Source of the DNA: Bactericera cockerelli
Taxonomy: Eukaryota; Arthropoda; Insecta; Hemiptera; Triozidae
Length of the DNA stretch: 64,000 nucleotides
Reading direction: 5' to 3'
Assembly (NCBI GenBank): GCA_024516035.1
Contig: CM044957.1
Coordinates: 3,941,017 to 4,005,016 of the forward strand
Shown piece by piece: positions 1 to 11,924 of this stretch (position 1 is its first letter; each line of letters starts with the position of its first letter). The notes under the pieces were generated by a model, which searched no databases, was not told the origin of the DNA, and was given only the letters and a program-made list of their open reading frames with translations. Both the position numbers and the translations under genes were made by a program.

Positions 1-60
1 TTCTGAATGCTTTCAAGAAGTTATCTCTCAGATTTTTCCATTTGTAAACAGCAGCTTTGG
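1..60 (-). CDS. MADF gene, coding exon 2 (cut by window edge)
   Basis: The acceptor is tttttttcag at 70-61 on the minus strand. The exon completes the split codon from exon 1 and encodes the WKNLRDNF motif of MADF helix 3. It is open to position 1. Confidence 0.8.
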
Positions 61-554
61 CTGAAAAAAAAGACAGAAAAGGAGTCAGATATAAATTTGT
101 AATTACATGTTTGATATTTTTGATAGCCATGGTGATGCAGTGAGAAAAAGTAATGTATACAGTTAACTGTCAATACATAAGTAACCAAAAAAATATTTCA
201 CAAGCATGTATATGTATAAAAACAATAATAATGATCTTTATAATTTAATTTAAAAATATATTTATCTTGTTCCCACGAAGTACTGGTGTACTCTTCTAAA
301 AAAAATGTACGAGTTTTCACATCTGTAGAAAAATGAATTAAAATGTGTTTAAACTTACCGAACTCTTGCCTAGTTTTTTCATCAAAATCTTTGAAGCCCG
401 CTTCCATTGCCTCACAGACTTCTGTCCAGTTTGTGCTCCTCTTGCTTTTGCTCTTGTAGTCATCAGAGAATTTGTCCCAAATAGCAGGTCTTGCTTCTAC
501 TAGAGAGATTAAAATCTCCGGGTCAATCTGATCTAAAAAGTTATTCGAACTCAT
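1..554 (-). CDS. MADF-domain protein, partial gene (first two coding exons)
   Basis: Two exons on the minus strand join into a MADF (Myb/SANT-like in Adf-1) domain, a DNA-binding fold greatly expanded in insects. Exon 1 (554-359) begins at an ATG and encodes an acidic lead followed by LISLVEARPAIWDKFSDDYK and a TNWTEVCEAM stretch, the first two MADF helices with their conserved Trp residues. It ends in phase 1 at a gtaagt donor (358-353). Exon 2 starts at 60 after a polypyrimidine-cag acceptor and continues KAAVYKWKNLRDNFLKAFR, the conserved W-K-N-L-R-D third-helix motif, to the window edge. The frame runs on 5' of this ATG only by a TTG-initiated reading, so the ATG at 554 is preferred. No BESS or other C-terminal domain can be seen because the gene leaves the window. 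Many insect MADF proteins are transcription factors and others are domesticated transposon partners. Which kind this is cannot be decided here. Confidence 0.85.
359..554 (-). CDS. MADF gene, coding exon 1
   Basis: The exon is 196 nt: 65 codons plus one base. The donor is TTCG|gtaagt on the minus strand. It holds the N-terminal two thirds of the MADF domain. Confidence 0.85.
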
Positions 555-1155
555 TTTCAACAGCTACACAATTCAAGAAACAAATCTTTCATTAAACTAA
601 ATACTTATCATTTTTATTTGCATAGGAAATTATTGAATGAGTGATATCAATATTGTATCAAACTGTTTAAATACCAGAGTTTTTACCAGAATAATATAAT
701 TTCAAATTAGTTTTAATTAACAAAATCTAAACACTTAGGTATTTGTCAATTATAAACTGAAAACTGCTGAATTTTTTTACTGAATTCTGTTGGTAATAAC
801 TTCGAGCTTTTTAAAAAAGCCTGATATAAACACCACTATTTAAATAAGAATGTACAGGGAATCACAAACTCCACACGTTTAAAAACAGAATATCTGTAGT
901 GGCACACACACGGTGAATATTTTCCCGCGCACTGATAAAAACCGCTCCGCTTCAATAGGAACACTGGAACAGTGGAACACTCATGTCTCTCATTTAAAAT
1001 GTATTGTCACTAGAGCAAGCGGGAAAAAACGCCTGCTACAAGGAAAAGGGCTCTAAGCAAGTGGGAAAAAAACGCCTGCAATAAGGAAAGGGGCTCTAAT
1101 AAACCTCCCCTCCTTTTCTCAATCCACATCCTATTCCCCTCTCCTAGCCATTTCT
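555..1155. other. 5' flank of the MADF gene, no gene seen
   Basis: This AT-rich flank should hold the promoter and 5' UTR of the minus-strand MADF gene. I see no convincing TATA box or initiator. A short imperfect direct repeat (about 45 bp, 'gggaaaaaacgcctgc...aaggaaa...ggctctaa') occurs twice at about 1020-1100. Confidence 0.5.
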
Positions 1156-1646
1156 CAGTGGTTCTCAACCTTTTCGGACTCGCGAAGTCGCAACCCATTG
1201 TGACATTGTAAACTGTAAACAGTGTAAACTGTAAACATCAGATAAAACTTACCTACTTATTTAGACTTCACAGAAACATTGTTTTGTACTTATGTTGTAT
1301 TTTCCTGAGACATATCGTCTCTAACATCACAGAGATGTAAGCTATTTTTTTTATACAAAATCTGCAAAAGAGGGCGGTTTCCACCTCCTTGTATTCTCAG
1401 ATGAGATTTCTAGTGGGATGTCTGATTTTGACATTTGGTCACTGAACGTTATATAGGGTAAATGTACTAGATAAGGCCCACTCATGAGACAACACAATTT
1501 ATCACCCTCGCCTATTTTTGCATTTTTTTTCTATAGCTATAGAGAGGTAAAGCTATACAGATAGGTACCCAAAACAAGCTCGTTACCCACTTGAAATTGT
1601 CTAATTACCCAAATTTGGGTCGAGACCCATCGGTTGAGAACCACTG
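1156..1646. mobile_element. hAT-type MITE (491 bp)
   Basis: The ends are perfect 15-bp terminal inverted repeats, CAGTGGTTCTCAACC at 1156 and its reverse complement ending at 1646. This is the terminal motif of non-autonomous hAT (Charlie-like) elements. There is no coding capacity. An 8-bp target duplication is not evident in the flanks, so the insertion is old or the flanks have decayed. Confidence 0.8.
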
Positions 1647-1802
1647 TTTATGTATTAAATACTTCCCCAACTTGGCTTCCTACCCTAAATCGTGGCGCAT
1701 ATCTTTCAAACCATTTCTCCGCTTTTGTTAAATAAAAGCAACTGTCTGCAGTTCCGTAAAATAATTTGAAAAAGGCGGCTCAATTTTTTCTCCGTTTTTC
1801 AC

Positions 1803-1986
1803 CAGGAAAGTAATGAAACAGGATTAGACTAATCTAATTCAAAACAGAATAATGTCCTTAACATGCCCTTTAGTAGGATTCGACTTTCAACCAATCACAG
1901 CGCCTTTATATCAGCTGTTAAGCGATAACGGCTTTGACTAACAAATTAATCATAGATACTTAATCCTGTTTCATAATTTGGTCCTT
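1803..1986. mobile_element. MITE family M1 ('GGCCGAATTATGAAACAGGATTA' ends), copy
   Basis: This short imperfect palindrome runs from 'aatgaaacaggattag' to 'aatcctgtttcataatt'. The core has an 'accaatcacagcgc' motif shared with copies near 11.45, 41.4, 43.8, 46.2 and 51.0 kb. It is non-coding. The superfamily is unknown to me. Confidence 0.65.
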
Positions 1987-2142
1987 AAATTTCAACACTT
2001 TGACTTTTCTCTTACTTCCGTGGTCCTATGGTAAATCTTATAGTAGGAATTTTAAAAATGGCAACTCAAGTATTTTGAACTCTTTCGTTTTAAATTACCT
2101 ATTTTTTTTTTTTTTTTTTTTTTTTAATTGGATTCTAATATT

Positions 2143-2900
2143 GGATAAGTAATAATATCGCTTTATTGATACTGGGACTAAGCAGTCCCATTATTCCAGC
2201 AGTAAGCCCAAGACATATTATTACGTGGTCAAAAGCCCAAATGGGAGGTAAAAACAATATACTTAAGTATAATTTCATTTTCCTACATTATTTTACACTT
2301 TATTTAGGACATAATTATATACAAACAGATAATTTATAAATTAATATACAATGTAAGAAAAGAAAAAAAAAAAATTAAAACAATATAAGAAGAAGTAAAA
2401 AAAAAAAAACAGAAAAGAATGGAGAAAAAATAAATAAATATATACACAATTACACATGTCCTAACTAAAAGGCGGGGTTATTGCCTTTGGGTTATTACAT
2501 CGGCGTAGCGTCATATATCAGAGCATCTTTGTGAGAGGCCTTGTATAATTCAAATTCCATCTTCTTCCTTTCTCTCTATGTTAACTTTTCTCTCTCTATC
2601 TCTCCCATAATTTCTCTACCTCAAGAAACTTACAGAATGGCAGATGTATACGTACCGATGATTTCTATACATAGACTCAGATATACATACAGGATGTAAC
2701 TACCAATATTGGTTGACAGTATTATTTTTACTGCCCGATTAGGACTACTTTACTTCAACGATAAGCCCAAGATGTATTATTATGTGGTCAAATCCCCAAA
2801 TGGGAGGATAACTTGTAATGTCCCGGATGGGTTTCGAACCCGCGACCTCGAGATTACTATACAGATGGTTTGACCACTGAGATACCGGGACAGAGTACAA
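2143..2900 (-). mobile_element. SINE-C copies flanking a LINE-tail repeat
   Basis: Two minus-strand pieces of tRNA-headed SINE-C lie here. One is a 3' body fragment (2143-2250). The other is a nearly complete copy (2715-2892) whose head reads on the minus strand as a tRNA-like sequence with a B box (GGGTTCGAAACCC) closed by GTCCCGG/CCGGGAC. Between them (about 2285-2510, minus) is a copy of the LINE-tail repeat that ends in 'ggcaataaccccgcc'. Confidence 0.6.
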
Positions 2901-3632
2901 CTTACTTAAGAGTCGTGACCGCGTTCCTTGAAAAGTGTTGCTCAAGACTCACCTCATCCAGCCTGGTTTGACGGTTGGTCTGGCTCTAATATTCGTTGTA
3001 AAAAGATTTTACAGGTATATACATAATTTATACAAGGTACTCCTTTACTTTTTATTTAATATCTCTTTTTCTCCCAAAACTATTTCCTTTATTGCAAACT
3101 AATTTCATGAATAAATGATGTTTCTTTATAATGTAATTTATAGAAAATCTCTATTAGACATCTTTTTCTGTCTTTTAGACATCAGTCTCAGTTTGGTCAA
3201 AGATTTCCATTGATTTTATTATTTGTCCTTAAGACATAATTATTTCTCAGTTTGGATAATGTTCCACCCTGTATAGTTTCCCTCCCCACTCTGATCTGTT
3301 CATTACATTCATAATATTCTTTTCTTCCTTCTGTTAGGGAGGTTGAGAGAATATTGCTTACTTTTAATTCCTTGTGTGTGTTCGCTGACATCTTTCTTCC
3401 TTCGGTCGGTTTTTTACTTTCCTTATCCAATAGAAAGAAAAGTAATGGAATGGATCAAAATTTTCGATAGTCAGTTTTCAGTGCCAAAACACGTTTTGGG
3501 GTCCCCAGTGCCTAAATCCAAAGTTTCAACCATTATCCATGTGTGTATGTGTCTGTGTGTGTGTCTGTAAACAAGTTATCTCATGAACGGTAAGAGCTAG
3601 GGACGTGAAATTTGGTATGTAGACCTCATATA

Positions 3633-5263
3633 CAGGGTGTCCCACCAAACTTGGACGCCTCAAATTACTCGGCCCCTGAAAGAGTTTTTGAAAAATAAAA
3701 AAGCCTAGGGTACATGGTCTAATTATGCGGTTTCAGTCATGAAATTTTTTTTATACAGGGTGGTTCAAAAATCAGAAATTGAGGTGTCAACTTTCGATTT
3801 TTAAATGAATCGACCTGAATTTTATCTGATAATTTTACTTCTAAATGGTTCCTGAGTACTTTATAAACAAAAAATTTACATACAGGGTGGTTTTTTTTCG
3901 ACCAATTTTTTTTCTAAATCTCGAATAACTCAAGTTTGTTTAATTTTTTCGATAACAAGAATAGAGAGTGTTTGTGTAATGAAAACATGCACTTTCAATT
4001 GGCATCAAAATTTTTTATACAGGGTGGTTCACAAGTGAAATTATGATTTGATTTTTTTTTAAAACCGAGTTTTTTTAATTTTTTATTTGGGATTAATAAT
4101 TATAATCTAATTTTACACATTTTTTTTAGTCATATCGAAAAACAAAACTAAAGTGTTGTACAGGGTGAGACATAATTTTTTTGTGACACCCTGTATATGG
4201 ACAGTCAAAGAGACGTAAAATTAAATATAAATACTAAATGTGCAAGAAAAACTTTGATTTTTAATGACATCAAAAAGTTATGGTGTTTTAACTAATATTG
4301 TCACATGGACCACCCTGTAGATATTCTCTTAAACTATCATGTGGGTACTCGAGGTTGTATAAAATTCAACGAAGACTTCGAATCGTGGGGAGAAGCAAGT
4401 AAAAAACACGAATTTTGAAGTTATTTTCAATTTGGTGTACACACTGAATGATTTTAAAACTAGAAATAAAAAAATTGAAAATGGCTTTTTGAATTCATTT
4501 TTTTCTTTCAGATTTGGACTCCTCGTTGAATTTTAGACAATTTCGACTACCCATATGATGTTTTAAGAAAATATCTACAGGGTGGTCCATGTGACAATAT
4601 TAGTTAAAACACCATAACTTTTTAATATCATTAAAAATCGAAGTTTTTCTTGCACATTTAGTCTTTCTATATAATTTTATGTCTCTTTGACTGCCCATAT
4701 ACAGGGTGTTACAAAAAAATTATGTCTCACCCTGTACAACACTTTAGTTTTGTTTTTCGATATGACTAACAAAAAATATGTAAAATTAGATTATAATTAT
4801 TGATCCCAAATAAAAAATTAAAAAAACTCAGTTTTAAAAAAAATCAAGTCATTATTTCACTTGTGTACCACCCTGTATAAAAAAATTTGACGCCAATTGA
4901 AAGTGCGTGTTTTCATCACACAAACACTTTCTATTCTTGTTATCGAAAAAATTAAACAAACTTGAGTTATTCGAGATTTAGAAAAAAAATTGGTCGAAAA
5001 AAAACCACCCTGTATGTAAAATTTTTGTTTAAAAAAGTACTCAAGAACCATTTAGAAGTAAAATTATCAAATAAAATTCAGGTCGATTCATTGAAAAATC
5101 GAAAGTTGACACCTCAATTTCTGATTTTTGAACCACCCTGTATAAAAAAAATTTCATGACTGAAACCGCATAATTAGACCATGTACCCTAGGATTTTTTA
5201 TTTTTCAAAAACTCTTTCAGGGGCCGAGTAATTTGAGGTGTCCAAGTTTGGTGGGACACCCTG
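3633..5263. mobile_element. 1.63-kb palindromic (fold-back) element, TA target site
   Basis: Two arms of about 800 bp are near-perfect inverted repeats meeting around 4448. The termini are CAGGGTGTCCCACC and its complement, flanked by TA (3631-3632 and 5264-5265), as expected for a TA-duplicating transposon such as a Tc1/mariner-like MITE. There is no coding capacity. Within each arm the terminal motif TACAGGGTG recurs at 3631, 3754, 3881, 4018 and 4159, so the arm is built of roughly 125-140 bp modules. Reverse-oriented copies follow near 4187 and 4311. Confidence 0.85.
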
Positions 5264-5279
5264 TATGTATAAAGAAGAA

Positions 5280-6050
5280 CGCGACTTGAAACTTTTCAAT
5301 GAAATGTTGCGGCGAATGGCTGTTCTGGCTAAACAATAAAAGATACGAAAAAGTTATTAGAACAACTTTTTCTTACAATAGGAAAATAATAGGGTCTATT
5401 CTTATCATTTTTTAAACATATTGTTTGATATCTCGGCCCCAATTAACCGATATTAAAATATCCGCACTAGTGACAAAGTTAATAAAGTTAGCCATCTCAC
5501 AGTAAGTATCTATGAGTATTAGAGTTAATGCTCCATTAATTTGCAATATGGAATATGAATAACTTTGATCTATCTTTTGGCCTGTCGAGTCAAGGCTATA
5601 TAGTACAATATTACGATTTTTCAAACGCTACCCTAACCCTTAATTAAAAATGCTGGTTTATTGGATAAAATGATGAATAGTGATGATGATGTGATGACGG
5701 TAGTTTGAATTAAACTTAAATACTATACAGCAACAAAAAAAGAAACCGAATTATTAGACGTGAAACGGAAGCAGATGTGAGATATGAACCAAGGACTTCT
5801 GTGTTGGAGCCTGCTGTTTAAGGAAGAGAACTTTGGGGTCAAGATGTTCTACGCACCAGATCTTGCGAGCAAGGACACGTACTATTATTATTGTAAGGGA
5901 GATGATAAACATGTTACTAAACATGTTTATCTTCATTTTTATTTATTCAAATAAAAAATACTTCCGATTTCTAATATTAGAAATTACTTAGAATAACTGT
6001 TAGCGTAAAGCATTACTATACTATCTATTATTTCTTTGTTTAAAATAATA
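5280..6050. other. Intergenic, nothing recognised
   Basis: AT-rich sequence without a supported ORF, repeat family or RNA gene. Short open frames on the minus strand here have no recognisable protein features. Confidence 0.4.
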
Positions 6051-6057
6051 TGATTTT

Positions 6058-6190
6058 GTGTCAATCACTTTCGTAATATCACAACTATTCAAACTCGCTT
6101 TACTAAATCTTTGCTGAACATGGGACTTGATCCACCAACCTCCAGGTTACAAGTCCTCCGCCTTATCGATCGATCAACTGAGGTCGATGG
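6058..6190 (-). mobile_element. SINE-B (tRNA-headed), minus-strand copy
   Basis: Reverse complement of the family 'acctcagt(a)gcttgatcgataaggcgg...ggaggtcg.tggttcaagtcc...gtgatatcacgaaagtg'. The B-box-like GGTTCAAGTCC and the GTGATATCACGAAAGTG tail identify it. Copies lie near 11.7, 16.2, 21.6, 45.2, 53.3 and 56.1 kb. Confidence 0.7.
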
Positions 6191-7330
6191 TTATAAGTAG
6201 GTAAAGATTTTACTACATATAGATAGATATACAATAAAATGACGTGGTCCATTTCGGTGGCGCTGGTTACAGGCCCAAAATGATGTACGGCAATGCCTCA
6301 TTGTGTTGAGTAGGAATAAGAAAAATAAAAATAGGGCCATGCCTCGGCCCGTAACTCTGGTGCAACCGTTTCATTTTGTAGTAAAAATGAAGTGTCGGAT
6401 TTTCTCTTATTTTATTTTAGATGTAGGAACAAACATTTTTTTTTACCTACATTAATAAGATCAATAAGTACATTTACCTAAACTGTTAGCCCAGTTCAAT
6501 TGGCAAAAAAGGGGCCGAGATTTCAATATATTGGAACATTCTGAAACATTGATATTTTTCGGTTTCTACTCTCTTGTTCAAATTTTCCAACAAAATGCCT
6601 GGAACTATAAAAAAAAAAGAGTCAAATAGGTACACCGAATTTTGGTAATTTTGGATTTACGATTAAAGATAATCATTCCTCTAGATTCAGGATAATTTTG
6701 TCTTAGAAGCAATTGGTGGACCGTCAGTGACGGAATTTCGACCAGTATCGGCGGTGTGTGTACTTTAGCGTTAACTTAGAGATAGGTATCGATAAATTTA
6801 TTTGTATCGATGACAAGATGACATAAAATGTAGATAATCTATTCTTAAATCTTATAAATTAAGTAGGAATTATAATATTTATATGTACGTATAATATTTA
6901 TTATTGTTATTTTATTATTACTTCCGATAAATTTCCAAAATAAGGAGTATCGTGTTAGTTTTTGTAAAAGAAATAGTTTTTTTTTGATCCGATTTCTTGC
7001 TGTTTTAAGCACAGGCCATTTTTTTGAAACCCCGGAACCGATATAGGTACACTAATTCGGGGTATAATATAAATAAACATAAAAATTAACAATAATTAAT
7101 TACGTAAAATAGAATAAATGAAAAACTATGCGACCAGGGGATTTTGAATTTTATGTATTCAATAGCGCTCAAAATATTTTGGTAAGACAAGATATCAAAT
7201 TTTCTAAATTCGAACAGATATTAAAAGAAAAAAAAAAAAAACATTGAAAGGAAAATAGACAGCATTGTCAACACAAAGTTGAAAGTTCATCGGTACTCCA
7301 TGAATTAGACACGGCTTGTTCCGCCACTAG
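6191..7330. other. Intergenic, nothing recognised
   Basis: AT-rich and without a supportable gene. At about 7330-7430 there is a G-rich minisatellite-like stretch ('gcgggtgggtgcgggacgggt'). Confidence 0.4.
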
Positions 7331-7486
7331 CTTGGATAACAGTCTGGTGCGGGAGGGATGCGGGTGGGTGCGGGACGGGTGCGGGCGGCGGCGAAGTGGG
7401 TGCGGGGTGGCCGGGTACAAGTCGGGTGGCATATTGACCCATGCGATGCGCATGTTTGCAACACCTCCGCTCCTCAAGAAGTGAAT

Positions 7487-7735
7487 TGCTAGCGTCTCCA
7501 CTACAGCGAACATTAGACGCGAGGTGCGGACGGTTTTCCGATTGTTCTTTGGTTTTTCTCTTAGGAAAGGTATTTTTTTCATTTTTTTTTTTTTTTACAA
7601 AAACTGACTATATTTTATACTGCCAGTGTGTTTCTAGCGTCTCCACTACAGCGAACATTAGACGCAAGGTGCGGACGGTTTTCCGATTGTTCTTTGGTCT
7701 TTCTCTTTGGAATGGATTTTTTTTTATTATACAAA
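7487..7735. repeat. Tandem duplication, about 145-bp unit, two copies
   Basis: 'tagcgtctccactacagcga' occurs at about 7489 and 7634, each followed by a closely similar stretch ('gcggacggttttccgattgt') and a T-rich tail. The open frames across it are duplicated reading, not a gene. Confidence 0.75.
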
Positions 7736-8021
7736 TACTCTATTTATACTGCCGGCATTTCTTTTGCTAGCAGTTTAAACAGAGTCTTTGTTTGTTGTTG
7801 TTTTGGTTTGGTATCGTTACTTTCTTTTTCACCCTATTAATATCTTTCTGTGTCGCTCTTTTGTAATTGTCTTTCTAAATTTATTTATCAGTTCTGTAAT
7901 AACGATTTCGCTTCTCTGATCTTATTTATTTTCTCTGTACGTACCTTTTTCTCTCTTTTAATTACATCTAGCTGTTTCTCTTCTGTTCTTTTGTCATTTC
8001 CATTTTCTTTTCTACTTCTAC

Positions 8022-8255
8022 CCCAGTTGACTCGGGTTCAAATCCCGGCGGGGTCGCAATTTTTTTCGCTCTGTCCTACTCTGTCTTCTTGAAGACAATT
8101 GGGGTAGTTGTAGAGTGGGCATTGACCAGTGGCGGCATAACGAGATATTGGACGATGTTGTTTGATTGAAGATAATATGACGCATTAGCATTAGTTGTCG
8201 TAATATTGATGCTACACACTGAACATAGTGACATAATAACACAAATGCTTCCAAA
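8022..8255 (+). mobile_element. SINE-E (tRNA-headed), 5'-truncated copy
   Basis: Shares the B box (GGGTTCAAATCCCGG) and the body 'gacaattggggtagttgtagagtggg...cgaccagtggcggcataacgaga' with the fuller copy at 52.90-53.09 kb. Confidence 0.65.
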
Positions 8256-8780
8256 TAAATGAAATCAGTTTGTATTACAAAAGCTCTCTCAGACTTTTAC
8301 GATAGCTCTTCCAAAAAGCTCTCTCAGACTCATAATCTCCAGAACTCAATTTCAACTGCACTCTGACTGGGTGATTTGTCTTAACAACACTTCTGATTGT
8401 GTTTATCTGACCGTCCTAGTCCAAAGACGGTCCATTGACTTGTTGCTTTGTTGCCTCCAAATACTCCTGTTCTGCCACGTTCCTTCCATTTAGAGACCCA
8501 GTATTTGCATATCTTATTTTTTTTGTGAAAGGGATGGTCCCATTTGGGTATTTTGAGAGTGAGAGTGCTTTCTAAAGCGAGGACAACTTATACTCCTTAT
8601 AGTCTGAACTGACCACGAGATACTTTCAGGACATTAGCTTCATTTTTTTTTTTTTTTTTTTTCTTGTTACTTTGTTCAATCTTTTTTTTAATTATATAAT
8701 TTCATTGTATTTTACTGTATATATTTTTGTCTCACCTAATAAAGCATACTGTATTAATAATAATAATAATAATAATAAAG
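8256..8780. other. Non-coding; possible LINE 3' tail with (TAA)n
   Basis: Contains 'cctaataaagcatactg' followed by (TAA)n at about 8754-8778, resembling a retroelement 3' end. No ORF is supported. Confidence 0.4.
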
Positions 8781-8999
8781 TGTAATCCTGCAAACGTGTC
8801 ATCTTGTGCGGAAATTTTTAAACAATTAATTTTAACATACTAGTTATAGTTTTAGTGAGATAGACTGAAATGTCTCCTCACTATTAACTTAGAAGCAAAA
8901 AAAATAATGTATCTACCTCGAAATAATAATAGTATGGGTGTCTGTAGTTAGCACTTCACTTTTGTTGCTTTGTGTTCATCTTGCCCATTTTCTACTCTT

Positions 9000-9254
9000 G
9001 TTTCCCAGTGATGATCTCACAGATTCCTTCTCTCTCTTTCTTTTTAACTCTCTCTCTCTCTCTCTCTTTATCTTTCTCTCTCCCTCTCTCTCTCTCTCTC
9101 TTTTCCTCTCTCTGTCTGTCTTATTCCTTACACTCAACATCTCTCTCTCTCTCTCTCCCTACCATCTTACATTTCATCTCCCCATATCTCTTTCTCTCTT
9201 TCCCTCTGATTTTCTGTTTCTCTATTTATTTTATTTCTCCTTCGTTTTTTCTCC

Positions 9255-9298
<44 letters not shown>

Positions 9299-9349
9299 AT
9301 TATCTTTTTCTATATTTCTTTAATATTATTTTTTCTGTCGTTCTTTTTT

Positions 9350-9392
<43 letters not shown>

Positions 9393-9874
9393 CTTTTATT
9401 CTCATCCGCTAAATCTCTTTGTCTTTATTTATCCCTTATAATAATGTATCTCTCTCTCTTTCTTTTATTCTCACCCACTAAATTTATTTCTCTTTATCCA
9501 TCCCTTATATTAATGTCTCTCTCTCTCTCTCTCTACTATTCTCATCCGCTAAATTTATTTCTCTTTATCCATCCTTTATAATAATGTCTCTCTCTTCTAT
9601 TCTCATCCGCTAAATCTATCTCTCTTTATTCCCTTCAATAATGTATCTGTCTCTCTTTTATTCTCATCCGCTTAATTTATTTCTCTTTATCCATCCCTTA
9701 TAACAATGTCTCTCTCTTTCTCTCTCTCTCTTTCTCTTCTATTCTCGTCCGCTAAGTCTATAATATCTCTTTATCCACCCCTTATAATAATGTCTTTCTC
9801 TCTCTCTATCTTATTCTCATCCGCTAATTCTATTTCTCTTTATCCATCCCTCATAATAATTTCTCTCTCTCTGC

Positions 9875-9939
<65 letters not shown>

Positions 9940-9955
9940 TCTCCTTATTTATATG
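9000..9955. repeat. (CT)n-rich tract with an embedded 70-80 bp minisatellite
   Basis: Long (CT)n/(TC)n runs. Between about 9390 and 9860 a unit containing 'ttctcatccgctaaat', 'tctctttatccatccctta' and 'taataatgtctctctc' recurs six or seven times, with CT runs of variable length between copies. Ser/Leu/Phe-rich open frames here are low-complexity translations. Confidence 0.9.
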
Positions 9956-10164
9956 TTTAACTTTTTTACTTCCATCCCTTTTTTTGTGGCATTTTTTTTA
10001 TTTAACATTTTGACCCTTTTTTACGTACATATTTCCACCAATATTTTGCCCCTGCGAGGCTTTTTAAAACAAAAACCAGAGAGAAAAAAGGGTTCTGTAA
10101 TCGTGACCAAAATAATAATGGTATTCTAGCGGTGCGCGGCGCGGCATAAGTTAATTTGAATTAA

Positions 10165-10265
10165 TTTGGACCAGCTAGTCTTGTTTACTCAGAGGAAACG
10201 AAGGCGACTCCTTCTACCTAGGCGCCTCTGGGTTGTGGGTTCGATACCTAGTAAGGCAAGTATTT
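10165..10265 (+). mobile_element. tRNA-like SINE head fragment
   Basis: A GGGTTCGATACCT B-box-like motif follows a short tRNA-like segment. It probably belongs to another SINE family or is a decayed copy. Confidence 0.3.
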
Positions 10266-10439
10266 TTAACAGCTACAAAAATACAATTAATTTCTTACAA
10301 AAAAAATACTGAAACCTGTGAAATGAAATGTACGATATATCCGGCCCTGTTTAGATTGAAAATCTCAAACTTGTCTTAAAATACTTTTAATGTCAACTAC
10401 CTACTTCTCAGAAATGTATTACAAATAGAGCGAATCCAG

Positions 10440-10596
10440 TTAAGATTCCAAAGTTGACCCCCTGATAAAAAATCAAAACCTAGTAGAAAAGGTTTCCCCC
10501 TCAATATAATGGTATACGTGTTTTAGTTTTTCTCAAAATTTCAAACCCGTTCTCTAGATATTTCGAGTGGCTCCTTTTTTTGGCGGACCCTGTATA
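10440..10596 (-). mobile_element. Solo end of a CAGGGT-terminal MITE
   Basis: On the minus strand it begins TACAGGGTCCGCC and contains 'atctagagaacgggtttga'. The same sequence begins at 29219 on the plus strand. The matching opposite end is not found here. Confidence 0.55.
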
Positions 10597-10803
10597 ATTC
10601 TAGGAAATACCTTTGTATATGGTTGTAGGAAATACCCTTACATAATTCTATGAAATACCCTTGTACAATTCTATGAATTACTCTTATATAATTTTAGGAA
10701 ATACCCTTTTTTAATTCTAGGAAATACTCTTATATAATTATAGAAATAACCCTTATATAATTCTGGGAAATACTTTTATATAATTCTAGGAAATACCATC
10801 ACA
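10590..10803. repeat. Minisatellite, about 23-bp unit (ataattctaggaaatac)
   Basis: Eight or nine diverged copies of a unit containing 'taattctaggaaatac' and 'ccttatat'. The array begins directly at the TA end of the adjoining MITE terminus. Confidence 0.8.
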
Positions 10804-11239
10804 TAACCACAATATTGAGCTTGGAGGTGGAATGGTTTGCATGAAGGTGGGTTGCTAATGGGAACGTATATCACACATTAAGTACGGTTATTATTAGAGT
10901 AAAGGTCAAAGCTTAGGACATGTGGAGGTGTGAATGATTATGTTTTTGCCTCGTGGGGGATTATGTTTGTCCGAAATAGAGCCATTAAAACGTCTCCCTA
11001 TTTTTGGGTTGTTAAAATGCCTTCATAGTTATAATACTCTTAAGGTAACCACCAGGCGAGGTTAATAAAATCATTATCTAAAACGTAACCGTCAGAGTCA
11101 GTGCAAGGACACAACGGAGGCCTGAACCCTGATCCCCGGGGTTCAGGGTTCAGACCAGTACCACGTAAAATAATCTAACCATGTAAGCGGCCACAATGGA
11201 ATCCCCATATCAAGCTGTAGGTACCAATATCTAAGGATG

Positions 11240-11345
11240 TAGACAATAAAACTATAAAACAAAATACTTATAACTCTGTTTCGTGTTACTATAGGCCGGT
11301 TGGCTGGCGCTACTTGACGAGCGCTCGCCCCCCGGCGAGCTTGAT
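11240..11345. repeat. Dispersed repeat R1 (copy also at 48.48 kb)
   Basis: About 90 bp containing 'tctgtttcgtgtta' and 'ggctggcgctacttgacgag', matched by 48479-48570. It holds a short GC-rich palindrome around GAGCGCTC. Its nature is unknown. Confidence 0.6.
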
Positions 11346-11446
11346 CTCTTGGGTGAATCGGATAACAGTGTAGACGTTAGTAAAAAAAAAAAAAAAAAAG
11401 ATGTAGGAACTCGGCCCAGGGTCCTCTTTGTGGCCACCGAGTTCGG

Positions 11447-11582
11447 GCCGAGAATCATGAAACAGGATTAGATTTAATGTAAGAGGACATTACAATCTAT
11501 CACAGCGCACTATTATAGCTTGGGTCACCTGATAGTGTCCACATAGATTAAATCTAATCCTATTTCATAATGCGGCCCTTAC
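11447..11582. mobile_element. MITE family M1, near-complete copy
   Basis: The ends 'gggccgag..tcatgaaacaggatta' and 'taatcctatttcataatgcggccctt' form an imperfect inverted repeat of more than 30 bp around a core holding 'atcacagcgcac'. This is one of the cleanest copies in the window. Confidence 0.7.
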
Positions 11583-11707
11583 ACACTTTAGGTTGTACAA
11601 AATTATTTGAGTGCTATCCAGACGAGCTTAATACTAAAAACATTTTCTACTACTGATAAACCTGCTCACACTTTGAGGGTATTGAATGTTATGTAGTTAT
11701 CATATTA

Positions 11708-11852
11708 TTTGTGTTAATCACTTTTGTGATATCACAACTACTCAAATTTCACTAAATCTACGATGAAAACGGAACTGGAGCCACCGACCTCTAGGGTACA
11801 ATCCGCCACCTTATCGATCAAGCTACTGAGAGTTTTGAGGTCGTAGTAGATA
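11708..11852 (-). mobile_element. SINE-B, minus-strand copy
   Basis: It contains the diagnostic tail 'cacttttgtgatatcacaac' and the tRNA-like head 'ccttatcgatcaagctactgag' (minus). Confidence 0.65.
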
Positions 11853-11924
11853 TTAGTTAAATATTAACATCGCTCAGTTAGCTCAGTAGTGAGCCTTTCT
11901 TCTTCTTTGAAATAATTAAGGGTT

